A stretch of DNA of 64,000 bases from the NCBI RefSeq assembly GCF_003990725.2, contig NZ_CP030064.1:1736001-1800000 (forward strand), given 5' to 3'. Below, one piece after another: positions 43,916 through 51,479 of this stretch (positions are counted from its first letter, which is position 1; the number at the start of each line of letters is the position of its first letter). The position numbers and the translations under genes were made by a program. The DNA is from Halorubrum sp. PV6 (GTDB lineage: Archaea; Halobacteriota; Halobacteria; Halobacteriales; Haloferacaceae). Below the pieces are notes generated by a model that was not told where the DNA came from, did not search any database, and worked only from the letters and a program-made list of their open reading frames with translations.

Positions 43916-44125
43916 TCACCTCCATAGCAGCTCACGCTCAGTTGACCGCGACATCGTTCGGAGGTAGCCGATGCTCAGCGCGTACCCGCCGAAGAACGCC
44001 ACCAGCGCTCCCGCGAGCGCGAGGTACCGGCCCATTCCGAGCGCGGTGATGTAGCCAGCGGCAGTGCCGCCGAGCGCCGCGAGCATCGGCCCCGCGTGTA
44101 GCACCTGCTCGTCGGCGACTCTCAC
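43916..44125 (-). CDS. Two-span small membrane protein
   Basis: 69 residues from GTG complement at 44125, MRVADEQVLHAGPMLAALGGTAAGYITALGMGRYLALAGALVAFFGGYALSIGYL. Two adjacent hydrophobic segments (about 12-31 and 35-53) form a hairpin. It overlaps the neighbouring upstream gene by four bases. Together with the 93-residue protein it may be a membrane pair; unknown role. Confidence 0.6.
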   Translation of the reverse strand: MRVADEQVLHAGPMLAALGGTAAGYITALGMGRYLALAGALVAFFGGYALSIGYLRTMSRSTERELLWR

Positions 44126-44436
44126 GCTTCATCACCCCTGGCAGCGCTCTCGTCGATCTCCGTGGCCCCGAAGCGTTTAGCCGTCCTCTCGATGCTCTCC
44201 GGCACGCCGGCGAGTGATGCTTCCAGCTCCGCGGCCGAGATCCCGGCCGGCGCTTCCACGACGAGCGAGATGTCTCCCTTCTCGACGCTCGCCAGTGTTC
44301 GATCGCCGATCACGTCGACGTTGAGGACCGCCGGGTGTTCGGTCGCCGCTGTCTCCGGTGTCTTCCTCGTGGCAGTTCTCCCGTCCATCGTGAGCCCCTG
44401 GCGACTCTCCGGCGCCGTGGAGTCCGGTTCAGTCAT
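44122..44436 (-). CDS. Acidic helical protein, unknown
   Basis: 104 residues, MTEPDSTAPESRQGLTMDGRTATRKTPETAATEHPAVLNVDVIGDRTLASVEKGDISLVVEAPAGISAAELEASLAGVPESIERTAKRFGATEID. The first 45 residues look disordered, then a compact alpha-beta segment. Overlaps the AbrB-type gene (eight bases) and the next gene (GTGA). No family recognised. Confidence 0.55.
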   Translation of the reverse strand: MTEPDSTAPESRQGLTMDGRTATRKTPETAATEHPAVLNVDVIGDRTLASVEKGDISLVVEAPAGISAAELEASLAGVPESIERTAKRFGATEIDESAARGDEA

Positions 44437-44665
44437 CGGTAGGCCCCACGGAGAAACCGCCCTCGCTTCCGGGCTCGTAGATCGTTGCTTTGCTCTCTCC
44501 CTCTTCGGCCATGAACAGGAGCTCGTCGCCCCCTTCGAGCCCCCATTCGTTCGCGAGCGCCTTCGGGATCGTGACGCTGTAGCTCCCGTCGCCGTCCTGA
44601 ACTCGCCGTCCTTCCGCTAGGAGGTGCGTGATACCGCCGTCCTTGTAGCCTTCTGTCTTACTCAT
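44429..44665 (-). CDS. AbrB/MazE-type DNA-binding protein
   Basis: 78 residues from ATG complement 44663-44665 (MSKTEGYKDGGITHLLAEGRRV). The swapped-hairpin signature is GDGSYSVTIPKALANEWGLEGGDELLFMAEEG. These proteins are transition-state regulators or antitoxins. No toxin gene is directly beside it. The RelE-type toxin at 40476 lies 4 kb away, so any pairing is speculative. Confidence 0.8.
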   Translation of the reverse strand: MSKTEGYKDGGITHLLAEGRRVQDGDGSYSVTIPKALANEWGLEGGDELLFMAEEGESKATIYEPGSEGGFSVGPTDD

Positions 44666-44870
44666 TGTTGGATCCTCCACAGAGCGCTTTGCCAGCGGTA
44701 CACCCGTTGTAACGGCACCTCGAACAGAATCGCAGCCCGCCGTTCCCCTCGTCGCACGCGGGGCACTCACAGTCGCGCGAGGAGTGCCGCTCTTGCCGCT
44801 CCTGCCGAGCCCCGTTGGTCGACCCGGAAGCGGTCCCGATGGCCGCACGAGCCGAGTCTGCCCGGCTCAT
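44658..44870 (-). CDS. Zinc-ribbon protein
   Basis: 70 residues from ATG complement 44868-44870 (MSRADSARAAIGTASGSTNGARQERQERHSSRD). The C-terminus CECPACDEGNGGLRFCSRCRYNGCTAGKALC has a CPAC...CSRC pair plus more cysteines, so it probably binds one or two zinc ions. It overlaps both neighbours. Confidence 0.65.
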   Translation of the reverse strand: MSRADSARAAIGTASGSTNGARQERQERHSSRDCECPACDEGNGGLRFCSRCRYNGCTAGKALCGGSNNE

Positions 44871-45094
44871 GCTTCCCTCCAGTAGTCGACGACGTGACTC
44901 GCGTGCTGATCGTCGTGTTCCCACGGCGAGTCGTCGCCCGCTTCCAGCAGCATCGTCGTCGTCGCCTCGCACGTACAGCAGTACGCCGAGACGACCCGCC
45001 GCTCGTCGACGTCGACCTCGTAGGGCTCGGGCTCAGACGGGCCGCGCATGTCGACGTTCTCCGCGGCGCCGACCACGTGCTCTCTACGCGCCAT
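44867..45094 (-). CDS. Small protein with paired cysteines
   Basis: 75 residues, MARREHVVGAAENVDMRGPSEPEPYEVDVDERRVVSAYCCTCEATTTMLLEAGDDSPWEHDDQHASHVVDYWREA. CCTC (39-42) together with histidines at 60, 64 and 67 could form a zinc site. It overlaps the zinc-ribbon gene (ATGA) and the 178-residue gene (11 bases). Unknown. Confidence 0.55.
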   Translation of the reverse strand: MARREHVVGAAENVDMRGPSEPEPYEVDVDERRVVSAYCCTCEATTTMLLEAGDDSPWEHDDQHASHVVDYWREA

Positions 45095-45620
45095 CGGTCA
45101 CCTCCGCGCCAGCCGCCGCCAGCTCGTCGAGCCGGTCGCGCGGGTCTCCCCCGTCCGTCGCCGCTTCCGACGGCGCCGACGACGCTCCGGGCGTCGGCTC
45201 CTGCTCGGGAGCGTTCAGCATCTGTCCGTCTCGGCGCCCGACTACGAGCCAGACCTCATCGTATTCCCAATCCTTCCAGAGCAGGTTCTCGTTGACGAGC
45301 GGCTTGATGACCCGCGATAGCACGCCCGCCTTCGGGATGTTCAGCTTGTTCGCCAGCACGGACTCCGCGGTCCCGAGTTCGATCCGGCCGCCGACATCGG
45401 TCCAGTCGACGAGTTCCCAGTAGCCCTCCAGCGCTTTCGTCGGAACGTTGGCCGCGTCGGGGTCGGTCTCGGCTTCCGTCTCACGGGCGTCCGCGAGCCT
45501 ATCGAGCGCGTACCGGACCGCGTCGGCCATCGAGCCGTGTTCTTGCTCAGCCTCCTGGAGCGCTTTGAGTCGCTTCTCGTCGCGGATCGGCGCCTTCGCG
45601 ACGCGTTCCTTCTCAGTCAT
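45084..45620 (-). CDS. Protein with winged-helix-like middle, unknown
   Basis: 178 residues, MTEKERVAKAPIRDEKRLKALQEAEQEHGSMADAVRYALDRL. A ribbon-helix-helix or helical start is followed by a possible winged helix (AESVLANKLNIPKAGVLSRVIKPLVNENLLWKDWEYDEVWLVVG, about 85-135) and a disordered acidic tail. Plausibly a DNA-binding regulator; no named family. Confidence 0.6.
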   Translation of the reverse strand: MTEKERVAKAPIRDEKRLKALQEAEQEHGSMADAVRYALDRLADARETEAETDPDAANVPTKALEGYWELVDWTDVGGRIELGTAESVLANKLNIPKAGVLSRVIKPLVNENLLWKDWEYDEVWLVVGRRDGQMLNAPEQEPTPGASSAPSEAATDGGDPRDRLDELAAAGAEVTDGA

Positions 45621-46206
45621 CGAGCATCACCTCCTCAGCCTCAACGACGCGCTGGAACTCGTCGCGGTCGCCTCCGTTGTCGGGGTGCGTCTCTGCCTTT
45701 CGCGCCCGTGCCGCTGACTCGACGACGTTCGCCGGCGCGTCCGGCGCGACACCGAGGACCTCGTGTGCCGGTTGGCTCGTAGCAGTTCCGGCGGCTACGT
45801 CGCCGTCGCCGTCGTCTCCCGGCGGCAGCCGGGCCGCAGCGAACTCTGAGTCACCCGTCTCAACGGGGCGCTGTCCGCGCATCCGCGTCTCGTGGACCCA
45901 CTTCAACACGGTTCGGACGTTGTCGCGGAGTCGCGGCGACGCGTCGCACGCGACCGCGAACTGCTCGCCGTCGTCGACCCATCGCAGCACGAATCCGGGA
46001 TCGTCCGGGCTCGCGTTGTGGAGCGGCAGCCCGTTCGACTTCGTGTGAGCGTTCGCGATCTCGCCGCGCCACTCGTCGACGTCCATCCGGCTCATCTCGG
46101 TCGCGAGTTCTTTGGTCGTCGCGCCGAGCGTCGCCTCGTAGCTCCGGTTCCGCTCGCGCTCCGCCGCAGGCGTCCGCTCGAAGCCGGTGGGCCAGTCGAG
46201 GTTCAC
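45613..46206 (-). CDS. J-domain protein of the element
   Basis: 197 residues from GTG complement at 46206. The N-terminal about 120 residues (EATLGATTKELATEMSRMDVDEWRGEIANAHTKSNGLPLHNASPDDPGFVLRWVD) are unknown. The C-terminus AHEVLGVAPDAPANVVESAARARKAETHPDNGGDRDEFQRVVEAEEVML is a J domain with the HPD tripeptide, which stimulates DnaK. Element-borne J domains may recruit host DnaK to replication complexes; that is inference. Its start overlaps the PCNA-like gene. Confidence 0.78.
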   Translation of the reverse strand: MNLDWPTGFERTPAAERERNRSYEATLGATTKELATEMSRMDVDEWRGEIANAHTKSNGLPLHNASPDDPGFVLRWVDDGEQFAVACDASPRLRDNVRTVLKWVHETRMRGQRPVETGDSEFAAARLPPGDDGDGDVAAGTATSQPAHEVLGVAPDAPANVVESAARARKAETHPDNGGDRDEFQRVVEAEEVMLDD

Positions 46207-47006
46207 GCCGAGTCACCTCCGGTCTCCTCGTCGTCGCCCGGAAGCTGCGGTGCAACCGCGTACTCCACGCGGTCATCAACCTGTACCTCGATCGGCTTGT
46301 CCTGGCCGAACTGAATCTCAACGTCGCTCTCAGCCTGAATCCGGTCGCAGATATCTGGCCAGAACCACGAACTGAACCGTGCGCTGTCGAACGCCGTCTC
46401 AGTCACAACGTCTTCAATCGTCGTCTTCCACGGCGTATCTCGGCTCGACACCTCGATGTCGTTGAGGCCGGCGTCGAACACGAAGCCGAGGTCAGTCGCG
46501 CCGCAGGCGCCGCCGACCGCACCACAGAATTCCCAACCCTGCATCCGGGCGGTCGTTCCGTGGTCGACATCGATCCAGCGTTGCGACCGCGTCGCCGACA
46601 CCGGCCTGATGTCGACCGTTTCTGCCAGCGGTGGCTCTTTCAGCGTCAGTTCCTCGTTGGCCCGGTCGATCTCAACCTCGATGTCTTGGCCACTCAGGAG
46701 GAAGCCCGCCTGGAAGTCGTTGAGCGTGTCGACGCGGACGCCGACCTCACAGTGCGCGCCGGCAGTTTCGATCTTCTCTCCGGGAACGACGCTCCGGCCC
46801 ATCACGACGTGTGACTTGTCGAGCGCTCGCCCGACGATTCCGGACGGGTGGAACTCGATGACGGCCCAGTCGGCGAGCGTTTCGAGGTCCTCCAGCAGCA
46901 TCCAGAAGTCTGCGGCGGGAACCTCGTAGGAGGTGTTCCAGCCGTCGTCGGCGAACGTCATTGCGTCGGGCATGGCGGAGCGCCCGGACTCGTCGACGAG
47001 GCTCAT
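46203..47006 (-). CDS. PCNA-like sliding clamp homologue
   Basis: 267 residues from ATG complement 47004-47006, overlapping the previous gene (ATGA). Residues about 32-72 (DFWMLLEDLETLADWAVIEFHPSGIVGRALDKSHVVMGRSVV) match the first PCNA domain pattern (F-x-x-L-x-x-L, EF..SG, ALD-S-V-M), and the end (IQFGQDKPIEVQVDDRVEYAVAPQL) matches the PCNA C-terminus with its conserved ..P..V.....V.Y.xAP.. ending. The middle is divergent. It is probably an element-specific clamp or clamp decoy. Moderately sure. Confidence 0.62.
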   Translation of the reverse strand: MSLVDESGRSAMPDAMTFADDGWNTSYEVPAADFWMLLEDLETLADWAVIEFHPSGIVGRALDKSHVVMGRSVVPGEKIETAGAHCEVGVRVDTLNDFQAGFLLSGQDIEVEIDRANEELTLKEPPLAETVDIRPVSATRSQRWIDVDHGTTARMQGWEFCGAVGGACGATDLGFVFDAGLNDIEVSSRDTPWKTTIEDVVTETAFDSARFSSWFWPDICDRIQAESDVEIQFGQDKPIEVQVDDRVEYAVAPQLPGDDEETGGDSA

Positions 47007-47269
47007 GCCGCCACCCCGCTACGCCTGCGGACACCCGCGGGGCCGCATAATGCGCGCCGCCGCGCGCGCCGCGCCAAGTTTGCGCGCACATCCACGCCCA
47101 CGCTACGAGGACACCGATTTTCGGACGCCCCCGTACGTCCGTACGGTTCGACAAATCCGCGGGTAGACGGCTCAGGAGCAGCGATAAGCGCCGAACCGCC
47201 ACCGTACGGGTGGGTCGTCCGACCGTACGGTTCGTACGCTCCAGTTGATCCAGTTGAAACGGAGGTCAT
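47003..47269 (-). CDS. 88-residue protein with PYG repeats
   Basis: From ATG complement at 47269: MTSVSTGSTGAYEPYGRTTHPYGGGSALIAAPEP, then VEPYGRTGASENR and a basic end (RANLARRARRRALCGPAGVRRR). EPYGR and PYGG repeats are encoded by copies of CCGTACGG. Both ends overlap neighbours as ATGA, which supports translation. It could be a real small basic protein, or a DNA-signal region (see the octamer repeats) that happens to be open. Confidence 0.5.
   Translation of the reverse strand: MTSVSTGSTGAYEPYGRTTHPYGGGSALIAAPEPSTRGFVEPYGRTGASENRCPRSVGVDVRANLARRARRRALCGPAGVRRRSGVAA
47131..47238. repeat. Cluster of CCGTACGG palindromic octamers
   Basis: CCGTACGG at 47139-47146, 47202-47209 and 47223-47230, with a partial CCGTACG at 47131-47137 and a CGTACG core at 47233-47238. 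The 12-mer CCGTACGGTTCG is repeated exactly at 47139 and 47223. These lie just upstream of the PCNA-like gene and inside a small frame. Iteron-like arrangement; origin or regulator binding is inference. Confidence 0.5.
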
Positions 47270-47811
47270 CGGTCACCACCCCGACGGCCGCCGTCAGCCA
47301 TCGCACTCTCAATGTGGTAGTCGGCCCGAGCGGTCCCGATGTCGTCGGCCGCGAAGATTGTGACTACGTCGCCGTAAACATCTTCGATGCCGCCGAACGC
47401 CGCCTTCCGGACCGTACACTGGTGAGCACACGGCTCTTCGGAGTCGTTGTACTTCCGTGCCGGGCACTGCTCCCCGCTCTCGGCGAGCACACACTCGCCG
47501 ACGAGGGCTCCGTGGTCTCGCTGGAGGGTGACAAGGTGCGCGTCTTCGCTGTCCGGAAGCGTGACGAGCCACGCGTTCCAGGCCCGCCGCTCGATCAGCG
47601 CCGCTTTCGGATCAGCGCGCTTCCAGCTCGCGCTCTCGGCGTCGCGTTGGCGTTCGAAGTCCAGTGGGTCCGTTCCACTCGGTGCCGTTGTCTGCCGCTC
47701 TGTGTCGCTCTGCTCGCTGATCTCACAGCGCGGACAGTACACTCTCGGAACGTCGTAACTCGCGTCCTCAACGAGCGTAACTGACGGGTGAATCGGACAG
47801 GTTCCCGTCAT
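47266..47811 (-). CDS. Zinc-binding protein with a SWIM-like motif
   Basis: 181 residues, MTGTCPIHPSVTLVEDASYDVPRVYCPRCEISEQ. The N-terminal CxxH and CPRC suggest a zinc ribbon; the second half has ECVLAESGEQCPARKYNDSEEPCAHQCTVRKAAFGG, whose C...CxH pattern resembles a SWIM zinc finger. First gene of the 47811-41765 operon; a TTTTACA element on the minus strand at about 47860-47867 could be its promoter. Likely DNA-binding; not firmly assigned. Confidence 0.6.
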   Translation of the reverse strand: MTGTCPIHPSVTLVEDASYDVPRVYCPRCEISEQSDTERQTTAPSGTDPLDFERQRDAESASWKRADPKAALIERRAWNAWLVTLPDSEDAHLVTLQRDHGALVGECVLAESGEQCPARKYNDSEEPCAHQCTVRKAAFGGIEDVYGDVVTIFAADDIGTARADYHIESAMADGGRRGGDR

Positions 47812-47867
47812 GCCAGATCACCGTAATAGCGGCTAGGCTGGCCGTTTTCAGACGTTTCGTGTAAAAT

Positions 47868-47886
47868 TTCGTATGGGACCGCTGAG
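47868..47886. repeat. attR: right direct repeat within tRNA-Pro
   Basis: TTCGTATGGGACCGCTGAG, identical to attL. It covers the 3' acceptor and T-stem end of tRNA-Pro plus six flanking bases, so integration restored the gene. Confidence 0.85.
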
Positions 47887-47944
47887 AGTCGAACTCAGGT
47901 CATACGGACCCCATCCGCATAGGATACCACTACCCCACGGTCCC
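47874..47944 (-). tRNA. tRNA-Pro (anticodon GGG)
   Basis: On the minus strand the acceptor GGGACCG pairs with CGGTCCC and the discriminator is A. The anticodon arm TGCGG-ATGGGGT-CCGTA gives anticodon GGG for CCC codons, and the T loop has GTTCGACTC. No CCA or intron. It is the integration target of the element at 30250-47886. Confidence 0.95.
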
Positions 47945-48037
47945 TGTCTGCACGCGAAAAAATGAGAGTCCGGTAATTAAGGACTTCGTTTCACGCGTCG
48001 TCGAACGGGCCCGTTCACGCCTCGCCGGCCGCGACAC

Positions 48038-48073
48038 GCTCAGACGAGGACGCGCTCAGACGAGGACGCGCTC
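48038..48073. repeat. 16-base tandem duplication at the cbf5 stop
   Basis: GCTCAGACGAGGACGC occurs twice in a row (48038-48053 and 48054-48069) plus four bases of a third. The unit covers the last codons and stop of cbf5, so one copy is a silent tail. Confidence 0.6.
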
Positions 48074-49021
48074 CAGCGAGACGACGACGCCGGAGTCGGC
48101 GTCGGGGTCCCCGACCAGTCGCCCGAGACAGACCACGGCGCCGTCGGGAGTGTAACAGGCGACGAGGGGGTCGTCGGCGTCCTCCGAGTCGTTCCCCGAG
48201 GCCGCCTCCACGTTGATGACGCCGGGCGCGTACACGGGCGCACCGGTGGCCACGTTGCGCGCGGCGGACGGCGCGATGGTCACCGAGGGCAGGTGGACCA
48301 ACGCCGCCTCGGCCGGGCGGACCACGTCGCGAAGCAACTCCTCGTCCCCGCCCTCGGCCCACGCGAGCGCGTCGAAGAGGTCTTGGAGGGTGTGCAGGTC
48401 GGTGTCGTCGAACGGGTCGGTCGCGGTCCGTCGGAGGTGGCCCATGTGCGCTCCGACTCCCGCCGCGAGGCCGATGTCGTGACAGAGCTTTCGGACGTAC
48501 GTCCCGGACTCACACCGGATCCGGAGGAGCAACTGCCGGTCGTCGGCCGCTAACACGTCGAGGTCGTGGATCGTCCGCGTTCGGAGCCGGCGGGTGACGG
48601 CGCTCTTTCGAGGCGGCTTCTGGTAGATCTCCGCTTCGAACTCCGCGATCACCTCGCGGATGTCCGCCGGTGCCGAGCCGTGCAACTCCAGCACCGAGAC
48701 GTACTCTTTGCTCCCCGCTAAGAAGACCTGTGCGGCGCGGGTGGCGTCGCCGGTGAGCGTCGGGAGACAGCCGGTGACCTTCGGATCGAGCGTGCCAGCG
48801 TGCGCGACCCCGTCGATCTGGGAGCCGTCCGGGTCGACCGCCGCCAGGGTGTCGTTGATCGCGTCGCGGAGCCACGCGGAAAGCTGGTGTGAGGACGGGC
48901 CGGCGGGCTTGTCGACGTTGACGACGCCGAACCGGAGCAGTTCGGGGACTGACCGCTCGTCGGGAGCGGGTCGAAGCGGGTCGGTGGCGGGTCCTGCGGC
49001 GTCGTCGGGTGTCTTGGGCAT
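48056..49021 (-). CDS. cbf5: Cbf5, catalytic subunit of H/ACA RNP pseudouridine synthase
   Basis: 321 residues. It isomerises uridine in rRNA (guided by H/ACA RNAs) and at tRNA position 55. The catalytic aspartate D79 is in HAGTLDPKVTG, with motifs FGVVNVDKPAGPSSHQ and CESGTYVRKLCHDIG; a PUA domain occupies the last ~80 residues (PSVTIAPSAARNVATGAPVYAPGVINVE). The end of the gene is duplicated (see the repeat). Downstream of cmk and probably cotranscribed. Confidence 0.95.
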   Translation of the reverse strand: MPKTPDDAAGPATDPLRPAPDERSVPELLRFGVVNVDKPAGPSSHQLSAWLRDAINDTLAAVDPDGSQIDGVAHAGTLDPKVTGCLPTLTGDATRAAQVFLAGSKEYVSVLELHGSAPADIREVIAEFEAEIYQKPPRKSAVTRRLRTRTIHDLDVLAADDRQLLLRIRCESGTYVRKLCHDIGLAAGVGAHMGHLRRTATDPFDDTDLHTLQDLFDALAWAEGGDEELLRDVVRPAEAALVHLPSVTIAPSAARNVATGAPVYAPGVINVEAASGNDSEDADDPLVACYTPDGAVVCLGRLVGDPDADSGVVVSLERVLV

Positions 49022-49045
49022 GAGAGAGGCGGCGTTGGTCGCGGG

Positions 49046-49624
49046 TTAAAAGTCGTAGGTCACGCCTCGAATCGGCGCTTTCCCCTCGTCGGTGGCGGGC
49101 TCGTACGCCTCGACGGTGGCGACGAGAACGTCGAGGAACCGATCGGGGTTCCAGCGGGCGGTGTTGTACGCGGCGTCGTAGATCGACAGATCGTCGATGT
49201 CGATGCCGTACAGCTCTTCGTATCGCTTTCCCTCGGAGGCCTCGCGGCGTTCCGTCTCGGTTCGCGCGCGCTCGACGGACTTCTCCTCGCGGTCGGCGAT
49301 CCGGTCCGCGCGAACCGCGAGCGGGGCGTCGAACCAGAACCTGAAGTCGGCGTGGTCGGCCGCGAGCCAGCCGGCGAGCCGCGACTCCAAGACCAGTCCG
49401 TCGCGGGTCGTGGCGATCTCGCGCAGGCGACGGTCGAGCTTCCGATCGAACTGCGGGTCCTCCTCCGCGAACTCGTTGAACTCGACCGGCGTCATGTCGC
49501 GTTCGGCGGCCATCTCGCGGAAGATGTCGCCGCCGGAGACGTGGTCGAGTCCGAGCCGGTCGGCGAGTCCGGCAGCGTTCGTGCTCTTCCCGCTTCCCGG
49601 CGGGCCGGAGACGGTGATCAACAT
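49046..49624 (-). CDS. cmk: (d)CMP kinase
   Basis: 192 residues, [45 protein letters not shown] loop GPPGSGKST (7-15), the Asp in SGGDIFRE binding CMP, and [38 protein letters not shown] as the LID region of the archaeal type. It phosphorylates CMP/dCMP. Probably in an operon with cbf5, as in other haloarchaea where cmk and cbf5 follow each other. Confidence 0.95.
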   Translation of the reverse strand: MLITVSGPPGSGKSTNAAGLADRLGLDHVSGGDIFREMAAERDMTPVEFNEFAEEDPQFDRKLDRRLREIATTRDGLVLESRLAGWLAADHADFRFWFDAPLAVRADRIADREEKSVERARTETERREASEGKRYEELYGIDIDDLSIYDAAYNTARWNPDRFLDVLVATVEAYEPATDEGKAPIRGVTYDF

Positions 49625-49712
49625 ATCGCTACTGCGCGGGTGCCGTTCAAAACGGTTGTCGTTCGACGCGCCGGCACGCGACCGCGGATCGCAGTCGAGA
49701 GGGGCAGGAGCG

Positions 49713-50045
49713 TTACTCCGTTCGCGTCGCCGCGGTCATCGACCAGACGGCAACCAGGCCGAGCAGGACCGCCGGAACCAGCGGTAAGGCGAGGTACGTC
49801 GAGAAAAACGAGAAGCCGAACACGCCGGGAACGTACGGGTACGCGTAGATGACGCCGGGAATGACGAGAACGCAGGTGAAGAGGACCGCCGTCAGCACCC
49901 ACCCGGTTCGCCCGAACCCGTCGGCCGCGGGCTCCGACTCGGAGGCGGTCCGGCCGGCGGCGTCGCTCCCGTCGCCCTCGTCGGGCACGTGGACGTACCC
50001 GCCGTCTGTGCCCTCGCCCGCGTCGGCGTCGGCTTCGGAACTCAC
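49713..50045 (-). CDS. Two-span haloarchaeal membrane protein
   Basis: 110 residues, [28 protein letters not shown]. An acidic disordered head is followed by two membrane segments ([21 protein letters not shown] and [24 protein letters not shown]) and a short tail. It lies just upstream of cmk with the same orientation. Conserved in haloarchaea by recollection; no function known. Confidence 0.7.
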   Translation of the reverse strand: MSSEADADAGEGTDGGYVHVPDEGDGSDAAGRTASESEPAADGFGRTGWVLTAVLFTCVLVIPGVIYAYPYVPGVFGFSFFSTYLALPLVPAVLLGLVAVWSMTAATRTE

Positions 50046-50198
50046 TATCGGGTGTTACGGCCACCGTGCCAAAGCCCTCACGGTTTTCGGGCATCTCGCG
50101 ACCTCGCCGGAGGTGTCGACCGGTGCCGGCGCGCCGCTCGTCGAACGGTCGATAGACCCGTGTGAACGGGGCACATTCGGGCCGTGGCTTTCGTGATG

Positions 50199-50206
50199 CT
50201 TAAGTA
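50199..50206 (+). promoter_or_regulatory. Promoter TATA box of the tRNA-Ser/S13 operon
   Basis: CTTAAGTA, a typical haloarchaeal TATA box. It predicts transcription from about 50230, 55 bases before tRNA-Ser. Confidence 0.5.
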
Positions 50207-50284
50207 CCGAAAGGTGAACCATACGGATGCACGAACTGCAGGGGCACCGGGTCCCGAGTCCACGAGGGCGATGATACGACGCGA

Positions 50285-50370
50285 GTTGCGGTAGCCAAGC
50301 CTGGCCCAAGGCGCAGGGTTGCTAACTCTGTGGCGTCACTGCCTCCGGGGTTCGAATCCCCGCCGCAACG
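50285..50370 (+). tRNA. tRNA-Ser (anticodon GCT)
   Basis: Acceptor GTTGCGG/CCGCAAC is perfect with discriminator G. The anticodon arm CAGGG-TTGCTAA-CTCTG has anticodon GCT, and a class II variable arm is present (GTGGCGTCACTGCC). The T loop is GGTTCGAATCC. It lies 57 bases before rps13, so it is probably part of the same transcript. Confidence 0.95.
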
Positions 50371-50427
50371 CTCGAACGGACCGAGTACCGCCGGAATCGC
50401 GCCGGTAGGGCTCACCACAACCAACAC

Positions 50428-50949
50428 ATGAGCACGGAAGAATCACAGGATGACTCGCCGGAGGAGGAAGAAGACCTCCAGTACTTCGTCCGTATCGGGG
50501 GCGCTGACCTCGACGGGACGAAGACGGTCGAGCGAAGCCTGTCCGAACTCGACGGCATCGGCACGCGCACGGCGCGGCTGGTCGCCGAGAAGGCCGACGT
50601 GGACAAAAACGCCACGTTCGGGCTCCTCGACGAGGATGACCTCGATGCGGTGGTCGACATCGCCGAGAACCTCGAAGACCACGTCCCGTCGTGGATGACG
50701 AACAGACAGAACGACTTCTACTCCGGAGAGACGACGCACCTCGTCGGCACCGACGTCAACGAGAAGCGCCGCCACGACATCAACCGGATGAAGATCATCG
50801 AATCGTACAAAGGCGTTCGCCACAAGCGCGGCCAGAAGGTACGCGGCCAGCGCACGAAGTCCACGGGGCGGTCCGAGGGCACCATCGGCGTCAACGTCGA
50901 GGAGATCCGCGAGGAGATGGCGGAAGACGAAGCGGGTGACGACGAATGA
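50428..50949 (+). CDS. rps13: 30S ribosomal protein S13
   Basis: 173 residues with an acidic N-terminal head ([17 protein letters not shown]). S13 core: [40 protein letters not shown], then [40 protein letters not shown], the C-terminal rRNA-binding tail. Contacts the head of the 30S subunit and the P-site tRNA. First protein of an S13-S4-S11-RpoD operon; ATGA overlap with rps4. Confidence 0.95.
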   Translation: MSTEESQDDSPEEEEDLQYFVRIGGADLDGTKTVERSLSELDGIGTRTARLVAEKADVDKNATFGLLDEDDLDAVVDIAENLEDHVPSWMTNRQNDFYSGETTHLVGTDVNEKRRHDINRMKIIESYKGVRHKRGQKVRGQRTKSTGRSEGTIGVNVEEIREEMAEDEAGDDE

Positions 50950-51473
50950 GCACCGGTAAGAACACGAAGGGCTACGAGACGCCGAACCACCCGTACCAGG
51001 GCGAGCGCATCGCCGAGGAGTCCGACCTCCTCTCGCGGTACGGTCTGAAGAACAAAGAGGAGTTCTGGCGTGCACAGTCCGAGCTGCGCAGCATGCGACG
51101 CGAGGCGCGTCGCCTGCTCGGTGAGGCCCAGGGTGACGCCGACATCGCACAGGAAGCCGGCGCGGAGTTCGTCGCACGACTCCGCCGCATCGGCATCCTC
51201 GGCGACAACGACGACATCTCTGCGGTCCTCTCGCTCGACGTGACCGACCTGCTTGAGCGCCGTCTCCAGACGGTCGCGTACCGGCAGGGGTTCGCGTCCT
51301 CGACCCAACAGGCCCGCCAGTTCATCGTTCACGGCCACATCACCGTCAACGGAGCCCGCGTCACGCGGCCCTCGGTGAAAGTCGACGTGGACGACGAAGG
51401 CGCCATCGCCTTCGACGAGAACAGCCCGCTCGCGGACGATCTCCACCCCGAGCGCGCGGAGTCACAGGAGTAA
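50946..51473 (+). CDS. rps4: 30S ribosomal protein S4
   Basis: 175 residues, [41 protein letters not shown]. The S4 RNA-binding domain is [45 protein letters not shown] (about 100-145). Early 16S rRNA binder. Starts overlapping rps13 stop (ATGA). Confidence 0.96.
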   Translation: MSTGKNTKGYETPNHPYQGERIAEESDLLSRYGLKNKEEFWRAQSELRSMRREARRLLGEAQGDADIAQEAGAEFVARLRRIGILGDNDDISAVLSLDVTDLLERRLQTVAYRQGFASSTQQARQFIVHGHITVNGARVTRPSVKVDVDDEGAIAFDENSPLADDLHPERAESQE

Positions 51474-51479
51474 CTAACC

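Larger units (their letters stand above)
30250..47886. mobile_element. Integrated element in tRNA-Pro, about 17.6 kb
   Basis: Bounded by identical 19-base copies of TTCGTATGGGACCGCTGAG at 30250-30268 and 47868-47886; the right copy is the 3' end of tRNA-Pro plus flank. A tyrosine recombinase gene ends 44 bases inside the left boundary. The content is accessory: overlapping small genes, zinc proteins, virus-type winged-helix regulators, a clamp homologue, methyltransferase, restriction enzyme and toxin. The interior between about 33.2 and 37.9 kb is visibly AT-richer than the host except for the conserved parts of the restriction gene. No structural virus gene was recognised. Confidence 0.85.

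Noticed and set aside
30250-47886. Full tailed or pleomorphic provirus
   Set aside because: No terminase, portal, capsid, spike or tail protein could be recognised in the open frames. Small unknown membrane proteins leave some room for a non-tailed virus.
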